A stretch of DNA of 64,000 bases from Venturia oleaginea (taxonomy: Eukaryota; Ascomycota; Dothideomycetes; Venturiales; Venturiaceae): the NCBI GenBank assembly GCA_013176395.1, contig JABMLP010000028.1, positions 248,001 to 312,000 on the forward strand. The letters run 5' to 3'. A program made the position numbers and the translations under genes. Positions 54,382 through 64,000 of this stretch are shown here, piece by piece (the stretch's first letter is position 1; every line of letters starts with the position of its first letter). The notes beneath the pieces are model-generated. The model was not told the origin of the DNA and did not search any database. It worked only from the letters and a program-made list of their open reading frames with translations.

Positions 54382-55629
54382 ATGACGACAACAACCACGA
54401 CAACAATGACGCCTCCGACAATCACGACAACAATGACGCCTCCGACAATCACGACAACAATCACGACTCCGACAATCACAACCCCGAAATCACTTATAAC
54501 TCTTCCGATCGAAATGGTAGAACAAATTCTCGACTTCCTTCCTCACCGCGATACTCTGCTTCGCCTACGACAAGTTTGCCGAGTCCTCAAGTACACAACC
54601 TCAGGGTATTTTGCCAAGGCATTCTTTGACAAAAATGCATGGCATCTTTCGGCAGCAAGCACCCGAGCCATTGTTCATTGCTTCAATAGTCCTGATATCG
54701 CCTCGAATATCACCAACATCCGCCTTGTCGCTCCAGCTGGCAACATCGACTGCTACGAAAATATTTGGACGGCCAAAAATATCGATCCAATCAAAATCGC
54801 CGAGGCTTTCTCTTCGAGTACTCAAGTACACACCCTGGATCTGTCAGGCTTCCAAGGCTACTGCGAAGACTCGGAGGAATTCCTCACTCCATTCATCGAA
54901 AACCTGTATCTCCCGAAGTTGAGAAACTTGATCCTTTCTTACACCAAAATTCACAGCGGAGCGGTTATCTTGTTACAAAAGAAACACAGTCAAACCCTAG
55001 AGCGTGTATTGTATGATCGGGTTAATCTCATCAACCCGAAGAATGAGCACAACTCGTGCCTGGGAAAGACTCCATGGGCCGATGTACTTTGGGCGATGCA
55101 CTCTTTCAAGAACAACTGTTCCATCGACATCATTGCACCGAAGCAAGTTGACGGTTTGGCCTGGCTGGAGCCTCTATGGTCATGGGAGGATCAGCCGGGA
55201 GCCAGCCAACTGTTCGAGGGCTACGAACACGGGGGGCTGTTCATAAAGAAATTTGATACCCAGATGGAACTTGGGCGGTACGACATCCACACCATAATTT
55301 CCGTCCATGGCGATGAGAACTGGTGGAAAGGAGTCAGGCGGCTAATTGCATATGAAAATCTTTGGTTCTACTCTAACCAAGACGACAATTTTGCGACAAT
55401 GCCCTGCCCCAACGAGTATGAGCAGTACGATGATAAGGATTGGTTCTGGGACCAAGTGATCGTCGGCTTTGAGATTTGGAGCAGAGATGGGCCAGGGAAG
55501 CGAAGAAAACTGCTTTGGTTGCATGAAGGAGACGCTGGTGCCGTTGCGAGGAGTGGGGGGGCACGTGATCGTCGTCGCATGGCAATTCGATGGGAGCCGA
55601 TAGGAGGTCCAAAATTGATACTAACATGA
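54382..55629 (+). CDS. F-box protein with Thr/Pro repeat N-terminus
   Basis: A single-exon protein of 415 aa from the first ATG (54382). Residues 1-34 are TMTPPTITT-type repeats encoded by a minisatellite; LITLPIEMVEQILDFLPHRDTLLRLRQVCR is the F-box, which binds Skp1 in SCF ubiquitin ligases. The rest (ITNIRLVAP, VHTLDLSGF, LPKLRNLILSY) has weak leucine-rich spacing as in fungal F-box proteins. Initiation at a later in-frame ATG (for example 54514, MVEQIL) would cut the F-box, so the upstream start is preferred. Substrate unknown. Confidence 0.82.
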   Translation: MTTTTTTTMTPPTITTTMTPPTITTTITTPTITTPKSLITLPIEMVEQILDFLPHRDTLLRLRQVCRVLKYTTSGYFAKAFFDKNAWHLSAASTRAIVHCFNSPDIASNITNIRLVAPAGNIDCYENIWTAKNIDPIKIAEAFSSSTQVHTLDLSGFQGYCEDSEEFLTPFIENLYLPKLRNLILSYTKIHSGAVILLQKKHSQTLERVLYDRVNLINPKNEHNSCLGKTPWADVLWAMHSFKNNCSIDIIAPKQVDGLAWLEPLWSWEDQPGASQLFEGYEHGGLFIKKFDTQMELGRYDIHTIISVHGDENWWKGVRRLIAYENLWFYSNQDDNFATMPCPNEYEQYDDKDWFWDQVIVGFEIWSRDGPGKRRKLLWLHEGDAGAVARSGGARDRRRMAIRWEPIGGPKLILT

Positions 55630-56728
55630 GCGTCTGTTGGGGTACTTGGTAAGGCACTTTCCACGCATGGCGCGTTGAATTTTACAGGCGTTGATTTCTT
55701 TGCTTTGACAACGCGCGTGCTGACTTTCGGTGCTTCACAACTTCATCAACATTACACAGTATCTTGACTTCTGATGCAATCGACCCCGTACATTGTGAGC
55801 TTGAGCTTGAAGTTGTTAAGGTTGATAATACCCCCATTCTATCCTTTGTAGAAATCTCCCCCCTCATCCTGACCACCAAAGCTCAATAACGCCAAAGTGA
55901 ATCACTCTGGTACCAGCACGTCCTCGACTCCACGCAACGAGATTCAAACGTGCCGTTTTCTTTGCTGGATTTTTATTGATTGTGGGAAGGTGATGTGCAG
56001 TTTCTCTCTTCTGGAATACTTTTTCCGAAGCCGCGCGCGTTGGAAACTATAAAGATGTCGTATCCGACTTTAGCGGCTATGTTCGACTGGTAGGCTTCAC
56101 GGCCTAGGGGCTAGGATAGTTTTGTAGCTGCTTTTGTTGGTGGAAGGGAGGTTGTTGGTGTTGTATAGAAGTAGGGATAGGGGGATGGGTATGAGGATAG
56201 GGATGGGAATAGGAATGGGGATGGGGATGAGGATGAGAGGAAGGGCTTGATTGGAGATATTGGGATGAGCGATTGGGTTGTGCGGAGAGTTGGTTTTTGA
56301 TGCGCGGGGGGATTGCAGGTGGGTTGTTGTGTTGGTATGTTGCTGAGACGATGGGATTGTTTTTGTGTAGTTGGTTTGTTGGTTGTGGATGTGGATGTGG
56401 ATATTTTAGGTCGGCGTATCGAGAAATAACTCTCGTCTGCGTGGGTTCTGTGGATATAATTGACGTATGTACGAAAGCGCGGTATCCTTTAACCGTGTAA
56501 CTACTTTATGTTAAGGGACGAAGTAGAAGCGGTGTATCGAAGCAAAGAGCAGAGTAAGAGATTCCTGCTCTCCGTGTTTGTGTTTATTGGGGCTAAGCCG
56601 AGATAATTATTTATAGTAAGGAATAGGCGTTTGTTACCGGGATATAACGCTACTCTTCTTCGTTTAATGATTTTACTCACCTTCAGCGGTGTTGTTTTTT
56701 CTTTTCTTTGAAGAAATAAGCGTATATC
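55630..56728. other. gene-free spacer with G-rich simple repeats
   Basis: 1.1 kb. GGGATGG/GGAATGG-type microsatellite at about 56170-56236 and TGGATG repeats at about 56383-56404. No supported gene. Confidence 0.5.
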
Positions 56729-56848
56729 TGTTACAGATCACCTCAAGACCGAAGAGCAGGGACAGCGGGACTTGCAGAGGATGGTTGGATAACAAGAAGT
56801 TGTTGTTAGGACTGATGTGGAGTGGAATCCGTTGGGCGCACAAGAGGG
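56729..56848 (-). mobile_element. LTR stub of the TGTTAC gypsy family
   Basis: The first 120 bp of the LTR seen at 43224, nearly identical (I see one difference). It is broken at a GGG and fused to gypsy pol sequence. Because pol reads on the minus strand, this is the 3'-terminal part of a 3' LTR. Confidence 0.9.
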
Positions 56849-57404
56849 ATCCGTGCTTGTCTTTGTTGAGGGACATGAAGTCCATTGAAACGTGCTGCCA
56901 GGGCCTCTCAGATATTGGCAATGTTCAGCAATCCCGGAGTCTTGTCCCTAGGAACTGATGAACTCCTGCAATCCTGGCATGCCGCAATATATTGATCAAT
57001 GTCTGTATTCATCCGCGGCCAGTAAAACTGCCGTGCGACAATCTTTCGAGTTTTGTTGCAGCCAGGGTGGGCAGAGGGTAATGTTGTATGTACCTCATCA
57101 AGTAGCTTTCGGCGGAGTTGATCATTCTCTGGAATAAAAAGGCGACCCTGGTGTAATAGGAGTCCATCTTCAAGGCGGAGAGTCGTATGGTCCTCGCTAG
57201 CGACGTCTCTGAACTGCTGCAGTGATTGTGCGGTCCGATTGGCGTTGAGTAGCTGGTCCACTAGGTGTAGCTGTTCTGCGTTGATGTTAAGCGCCTGGAT
57301 CTGGGCACCAATCTGGTCATCTTTGATGAACTGTATTGTGCGGGCTGCGTTGGCAATTGCCTTTTGTGACTTCAGTTCATCCGATTTCCGTGACAGGGCA
57401 TCTG
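56849..57404 (-). pseudogene. Ty3/gypsy pol fragment (RNase H end to integrase)
   Basis: Minus-strand reading starts PIADALSRKSDELK, the end of the RNase H/tether region. It continues through LRLEDGLLLHQGRLFIPEND to the integrase HHCC zinc finger (HPGCNKTRKIVARQFYWPRM...CQDC), then after a frame shift near 56920 LPISERPWQHVSMDFMSL, the entry to the integrase core. The core itself is lost at the LTR junction. The other end is cut by the foldback element at 57409. Confidence 0.92.
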
Positions 57405-57408
57405 CAAT

Positions 57409-57604
57409 CGGTTAATTGCCGTATGAACACATAGATCAAAAAATCTAGCCAACACATACATCCAATTGCTAGGACATACATTGAAAAAAATTGCTGATAC
57501 ATACATTGCTCTAATTGGTCAATTTTTTTCAATGTATGTCCTAGCAATTGGATGTATGTGTTGGCTAGATTTTTTGATCTATGTGTTCATACGGCAATTA
57601 ACCG
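57409..57604. mobile_element. 196-bp foldback element with 85-bp perfect arms
   Basis: Arms 57409-57493 and 57520-57604 are perfectly complementary (CGGTTAATTGCCG at the tips) around a 26-nt loop. The flanks CAAT/ATTG extend the symmetry with one gap, so the true tips and target duplication are unclear. It lies at the edge of the gypsy fragment. No coding capacity; MITE or foldback class. Confidence 0.88.
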
Positions 57605-57714
57605 GATTGAATATGCTTAAAGATCCTGCTAAGAGGTTGTAACATAAATTCATTCCTTCCACCCGACCAATAACAACACCAAACAACATAAGCGCGGCCT
57701 CCACAACCCAGAAC

Positions 57715-58970
57715 ATGGAACTAGATATTCCCGAGATCGTTTATAGTGCTGCTGCTTTGGAGTATGCAGGCTTTGACACCCAGATGGCCGAAACAACATT
57801 TAACAGGGGGATCTCAAGACCAAATCCTACCAGCAACCCGGATGACCTGATCGACTACGCATATGGAGAGATTACCCGACTGAGCAGCTCCGCCCTGCGA
57901 AGTCTCGACCCGGCCCCAGCCATGACAGCCATTGGTATTTCACAGCAAATCCAGGACGCAATCTTGGATCCGAGATGCCGCTCCATATGCATCTTCGAGA
58001 CCAACTCGCTCCAATTCTGGGTCAAAGATACGATAAGACTAAACTACCTGACGCTGGTTAGTCTGATCGACTGACTCAAGAGACAAGCGATCATCAGTCT
58101 GAACAAGAAGGGACCAGCCTCAAGCTCAAGAAAATCAAGCTCGAAGACATGGTACTTCCAGCTGGAGCCAACGCAACGATCAGTACAACAACTGAAGAAT
58201 ATCGCCTGCCATCAGTTCATGTCGCTGTCAAGCCTGCTCCTCAAACCGGAATGAACAACACAATCTTGTACACGGCCAAGGTGGGTGCAGAACTGGCCGA
58301 TCCGGACACAGAGCCCTTCACTCGTGATGATGGGTCGATCAATCTGGAAGCAGTTATGTCGTTTGCTGGCGGCAACTTCAACCACGAAAAAAAGGTGCTC
58401 TACCTGACTCCCGAACTGGAGACTGCAGAACAGTACAGGTTTTATGCCGCTCTCAGATGCCAAGGATCTGAAACTTGAATGATCCGCATTGAAGTGCCCA
58501 ACACATTCCTCTCTGCACTCAAGACCGCCGAGCTTTGGTACTCACCAAACTGGAAAGAATATATCTGGTACTGCAAGAAAGCTTCGAGAACCGACCCGCC
58601 CCCAGCAAAATTTGATTGTCTCTACAAGCCTGGTCAGACAGACCTGATCAAAGGTCACGTCTATATTGGTGTCACGACGAAGATTCTCAGGATCGAGAAG
58701 GAGGATGTTCAGAGCAGGTTAAATGAGGACTGTCTACTGACCATCAGCACGGGCAAATGTACGCAGTATGCCTTCATGCAAATCCCCAGCACACGACTTC
58801 TGGCTCTGGAGATCCGCGGAAAGATACACATCGACATCATGCTCCCATTATCATGCAAGAAGGAGGTGATAGCAAGTAGACGGTTGGATCTCAACAGGCA
58901 CCAAGCTACGCCAGACATATACAAGGGCGACGAAATTCGGAGCAGTGGACAAAGAAAAAGTTACGGCTAA
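57715..58970 (+). pseudogene. fungal family gene with a single in-frame TGA
   Basis: Exon 1 57715-58056; a 41-nt intron (GTTAGT...CATCAG, CTGAC branch) leads in frame to 58098-58970, 404 sense codons in all. The only lesion is TGA at 58476-58478 in the context CQGSET-stop-MIRIEV, where a Trp (TGG) is expected from my memory of the family. Features: NATISTTTEEYRLPSVHVAV, LYLTPELETAEQYRFYAALRC and ELWYSPNWKEYIWYC. The domain resembles DUF3990-like proteins; function unknown. The 41-nt intron is short, so a frame shift is the alternative. Confidence 0.7.
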
Positions 58971-59187
58971 TGACTGTACACCCACAATCATCGATTTTTC
59001 GGACTATTGCATACATGATTGCGACGATTGCAACTATTGTATGTTCAATCACTATCACATGCATACAATTCTGTAGCAATCAACACAATTAATATAGTTA
59101 TAGTCAACACAGTGGAGGGCAACTTACCGTGCAAACTTCTGCTCAAAAACCCAATTTCAGCAAAACCAAAAACCTCAAATTACACCT

Positions 59188-60186
59188 ATGGCGACACTAT
59201 TATCAAGCCAGGCGCTGTCCCAGCGCTCTCAAAAACGTCCTGCACCTGAAGATATCCCTCTCTGACCAACGCTCCAGCTTGGAATGACTTTCGAGACTCT
59301 TGAGGAAGCCAAAAACCTCATTACCGACGCGATTGCGGCCGCCAATGAGTCTTTCAACGTTAAGAACAGCAAGCCCCAGTTTTGGCAACTCGAATGCCGT
59401 GGTCGTGAGAAGCATACATGCCATTTCGCAATACGAGTAGCCCTCGTAGGCAAGCCAAAGGAGTGGAAGTTACGACAACTTAAGAAGCATACGTCTCCCT
59501 CTCAGTGTCATATTGGCTGGCAGCACGTTCATTCAGTCAAATATCTCGCTCGAAACCACTTCGATATCGTCGCCAATAATCGCAAACTCCCCTCGAAATT
59601 CGTACAAGATGAAGCATGTCTCGAGCAGGGCAACAAGATCTCCAGCCGGCAAGCCCATCGCACTGTGGTAGAGGTTAGGAACCAGATTGAAGGGGAGGAG
59701 AGTAAGCAGTTTCAGTACATCAAACACTTGCTACTGGCGCTTCACGACGCGAAGATTCACGATCATGAGTTCATCTCTGAGGAGGAGGGAGACATTAGCG
59801 CAGATTGGGCTGAACTCTGCAACTTATATAACGGCGCTACTATCAAGTACAAGTCAGAGAGAGGTGTCTTTCAAGCCGCTGTAACTATGCCTTCGGCGTG
59901 TACTTTGGCTCTTGACAGATGTCGTAGTCTTCTCGTCTTTGACGGCACTCACTGCTCCTCCAAATATGGAGGCATCCTGCTTGTTGTCACCACCGTGGAT
60001 GCCGACGAAAACAACCTCCTTATAGCCTGGGCAATCGTACCTAAAGAGTCAAAAGATTGGTGGGAATGGTTCCTCGAAGCCATCGTCGAAAACCTCACAA
60101 TGTTTGGCAGAGAAGAAGGCAATGACCCCGCCTGCGATGCCAACGAGATTGGTAGGGACATTGAGTTGTTATCGGAGGGAGAATGA
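59188..60186 (+). pseudogene. MULE (Mutator-like) transposase, truncated
   Basis: From the ATG at 59188 the frame runs 25 codons to TGA (59263-59265) and continues in the same frame; the next ATG is 59284 (300 aa to 60186). The N-terminal part has a Cys/His-rich DNA-binding region (LECRGREKHTCHF...SQCHIGW). The MULE catalytic core begins at RCRSLLVFDGTHCSSKYGG (first Asp at residue 220 of the 300-aa form). The sequence ends soon after DWWEWFLEAI, so the second Asp, the Glu and the SWIM finger are missing. No TIRs were found. Confidence 0.85.
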
Positions 60187-60908
60187 GCGATTTTGAGGCC
60201 GCCAGCAGTATGTACAGCGGCCTTAGCACGGTTCTGAGCGAGATATTTGAGCCAAAATGATGAATTTAATTGAGTTGAGTCGATTGCCGTGTAGTTTGAG
60301 TTTGTACATTAGGCGTAATGCCCCTGAGATTGACTTCGATTACAGTAGCGACTCTATGCAATGAATGGCTGAACCTCTTGGCCTCAAAACATATAATCAG
60401 TGACTATCGCATACAAGTGATGACTAAAACATACACGAATTTGTCTTCATGCCAAATGATCGTGGTAGTCATTGCGTCTATGTGCTGGTCCGAAAAATCG
60501 ATGATTGTGGGTTTACAGTCATTAGCCGGAAAAAGTTTCGAGACGGAAGTGGATGGCTGGATCACGAATCGAGGTTAATATGGCCAATTTTATCTCTCTC
60601 ACCAACGGGTCGAGAGCGTTGTAGACGTATGCCTGTATACCTGATACCTAATATGATTACGAAATGGACAAGTTTAGTTACTCAGACGCACCCATGGATC
60701 TGAAGTGAGATGATGCTTACAAGCGATATGGGGCCTGCCGTACCAATTCTACAACCAAAGGTGCAATGCAATGGTGATGGATTGTGGAACGCTTCATTGA
60801 TGACAAAAAACTCGGGGCTGGAAAGCGCTATGAATTGGTCATCGACTCATGATATTCGATTGGCGCATTTGAAAAGACCCATACTCATTTGGGGTTCAGT
60901 CCAAACAC
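60187..60908. other. gene-free spacer
   Basis: 720 bp between the MULE remnant and the 3' end of NOP53. No further transposase sequence recognised. Confidence 0.4.
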
Positions 60909-62322
60909 CTACTTCTGCAACTTCCAGTCTTTATAAGACCACTTCTCTGTGACCTTCTTACCAGGCTTCTTCCATTGCCAGTTCTTCGCTCTCGCTTCAA
61001 CCTTTCCTCTCAAGATCATTGTTCTGAACCGATCGGTGAGCAGATTGCCCTCAGGCTTCAATCGCCTCAGCGAGTCCTGTAGCTCATCCGCAAGAACGAC
61101 CTCGAGGGGTGCTTCAGGAATCTTTGCTCTCGACGGTCCAATCTTTCTGCGTCTGAGTTCTGGTTGTTCAGTATCCGTGCTGTCATCCGCATCCGAGTCG
61201 CCGGCTTGCTTGCGAGCAATGGCCAACTCCTTCTCCCTCACGGATTTCAGCAGAGCTTTCGCTTGCAACACCTGCGCTTCCCGCTGCTTCTGTTTCTTCT
61301 CCCAGACTTGCTTTCTCTCCTCTTCTTTGCGTCGCAAAATTTTGTTGCGCTCAGTCTTGGTCTTGCGTTCCGGTCGCTTCTTCTTCAGCATGTCTTCTGA
61401 TGGCTCGCCCTCACTGAGAATGCCTTCCCACTCACTCTCCCATTCGCTCTCCCATGCCGACTCATTCGCGCGCTCTTCCTCTGCCATTGCCTTCTCGATT
61501 CTAGCTTGGTTCTCGGCGTCGCGCTGTTCCTCGGCGAGGCGCTTCTGTTCCATAGTCACCGCCTTGCTACCTTCGCGTTCGAGAACCGCTTGCCAATCAG
61601 TAAGTGTAGGATTATATGATTTTCCAGCATCTGGCCTTGGCACGGCCGGGATTGCCTTTCCGTTCTTCGCCATACTAATGGGTGCGTGTTTCAATGTCCG
61701 CGGCGCGACCTTCTTGAACTTTTTCGTCTCCTTGTCGAGGAACGAGAACTCGGGTTCTTGTGCCACCTCTTGAACCGTCCATGGATCATAGCTGGCATTT
61801 CCATCTGTTTCGACGACTTCTTTGAGTGTAGAGTCACCGCCATACGCAATTTTCCGTAGCTTCTCGTATTCCTTGCCTGAAACACCGTCCTTCTTGCGGC
61901 GCTTGACATCGACAAGTCCGTCTGAGGTTCGTGAATCGGCAGGACGCTTTCGCATAGACACAGCCGGAATGGCGGAGCGTTGTGCAAGGATTTCATCGGC
62001 TTTGAGGGGTTTGTGGGTGCGGTTGTAGGATTTTTGAATTGCGATTGAGCCGGCGACATCGGTGGTGAAGAGTTCGTCGGAAGTCTTTTCGGCAATGATT
62101 CCTCTGTGTATTGTTAGTGATGGAGTTCAGCATAGGTATTATACAATATCCAGATAGTCTCGAATTGACCTAGCCAAAGAAAGCGTACCCTTTGATGGTT
62201 TCTTCCCTGACCTGCTCGACACCCGACTCGACTTCAGTCAGGTCCACATTCTTCCTCCAAGCCTTCTTTCCCTTCCTTGAGGGCTGCGAGGACTGGCGAG
62301 GCGGCAATACGGTGGTGGACAT
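60909..62322 (-). CDS. NOP53: 60S ribosome biogenesis factor NOP53 (GLTSCR2/PICT1)
   Basis: Nucleolar factor that docks the exosome/Mtr4 helicase for 5.8S rRNA 3' processing. Exons 62322-62189 and 62103-60909 with an 85-nt intron (TCACTAAC branch) give 442 aa. N-terminal RKGKKAWRKNVDLTEVE is the family signature and IIAEKTSDELFTTD continues across the junction. The centre is a long charged Glu/Lys/Arg coiled coil. The C-terminal PLEVVLADELQDSLRRLKPEGNLLTDRF and KVEARAKNW are conserved. Divergent from YPT6. Confidence 0.94.
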
Positions 62323-62547
62323 GATTGCGGTGGTGGTTGGTCCTTTTCGAAAATCTCGCTTCAGTCTTTTCGCCGCATTGGCGCTTTTGGCCGCGCGCCG
62401 CGCCTACCAGAGTACTCCAGACAATCCCCTTGTGATAGTGCTGAGTGCTCAACATCACAACAAACCCAGCGATTCTCATACAATACATACCGCCCTACTC
62501 TTCTTCTTCGCATACACATACTTCTTCTCTCTATCATCTCTCTCAAC
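62323..62547. promoter_or_regulatory. shared divergent promoter NOP53 / YPT6
   Basis: Only 225 bp separate the two ATGs. A GC-rich core (GGCCGCGCGCCGCGCC near 62390) sits in the middle; no TATA box on either side. Confidence 0.5.
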
Positions 62548-63456
<909 letters not shown>

Positions 63457-64000
63457 ATTCATACCACCCTTCCTGTTCATGCGCACCAGATACCCACCCT
63501 TTTGGACCGCACGCAACGTACACAAGTACTTGATCACATTCTTACACTCTTGTAACTGTCTATAGGTCCCTCACATTGAAGGAGTGCATAACCAGCAAGG
63601 CGTTTCGGGGTACAGGAGTCTTGCATTTCCAAGGAATGCAATTGGAGGTCGTGCTGTGTACTTCAAGTCGCTCTTAGGTATCCTCCATAATTGTTTCACC
63701 GAATCAACTTTTTCGTACATTCTCCTCTGTGGATGCTAATTACTACTAGAGACTTTCTAGATCTAGTAGAGACCGATTCCCATACCCTTCATGACTACAT
63801 CTATGCGAGAGAATTTCGGTATAGGAGAACAATAAACATGCATCCCAAGACCGCAGATTCCGTTTCAATAGTGTGATAGAATGACAGGGACCTAGGGATT
63901 GAAGGTAGGGTCGTTCTTATCTTACAAGACGTCTAGATCTAACAGGTGCACATCCACTCAACACTCTCAAATTCCATTCCAGTCTGCGTTCAATACCCTG
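63457..64000. other. downstream of YPT6
   Basis: Probably 3' untranslated region and spacer; no gene is visible up to the window end. Confidence 0.4.

Overview
This window looks like nuclear DNA of a filamentous ascomycete (Pezizomycotina, perhaps a leotiomycete; the class is an inference from the gene types). Support comes from many 46-95 nt introns with GT...AG ends and CTAAC/CTGAC branch sites, a HET-domain gene, Fot1-type and Ty1/copia transposons, a Git3/Gpr1-type receptor, a GMA12/MNN10 glycosyltransferase, and premature stops of the CpA-to-TpA type expected from repeat-induced point mutation (RIP).

Layout. 0.6-12 kb is a gene-rich arm: a Myb/SANT-like protein, an initiator tRNA-Met, a Nudix hydrolase, RNA polymerase subunit RPB8 divergent from Elongator subunit ELP4, an unknown protein and a G-protein-coupled receptor. 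12-16 kb is a repeat island where a protein kinase relic is littered with solo LTRs, one stack being three insertions deep, each layer with its own 5-bp target duplication. 16-26.7 kb is again genic: a secreted protein, a HET protein, Hikeshi/OPI10, a 17-exon YVC1-type vacuolar cation channel and a C2H2 zinc-finger protein. 26.7-35.4 kb has no confident gene, only short coding-like pieces in shifting frames and a Tc1/mariner-type MITE. A ubiquitin C-terminal hydrolase follows at 35.5-36.4 kb.

37-50.5 kb is the main transposon island: a 3.9-kb copia element (38310-42231) stripped of reverse transcriptase, two decayed copies of one secreted-protein-like gene on either side of it, a solo LTR with perfect GTAAT target duplication, an intact 105-aa cysteine-rich secreted protein (effector-like candidate), a 1844-bp Fot1-type element with 50-bp terminal inverted repeats, and a broken MFS transporter. 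51.6-55.6 kb holds a GT34 glycosyltransferase and an F-box protein. 56.7-60.2 kb is a second repeat patch: a gypsy fragment with its LTR stub, a near-perfect 196-bp foldback element, a gene with a single in-frame stop, and a truncated MULE transposase. The window ends with the divergent housekeeping pair NOP53 / YPT6 (Rab6).

The link I find most telling: the copia element's primer-binding site, directly after its 5' LTR, is complementary to nucleotides 26-39 of the initiator tRNA-Met encoded at 2021-2092, which points to copia-style priming by a half-tRNA. The copia gag-pol frame is kept for about 2.3 kb and is broken only by four TAG/TAA codons, each explicable as CAG/CAA changed at CpA. Splice junctions were worked out by hand from frame continuity and splice consensus, so individual borders may be off by a base.
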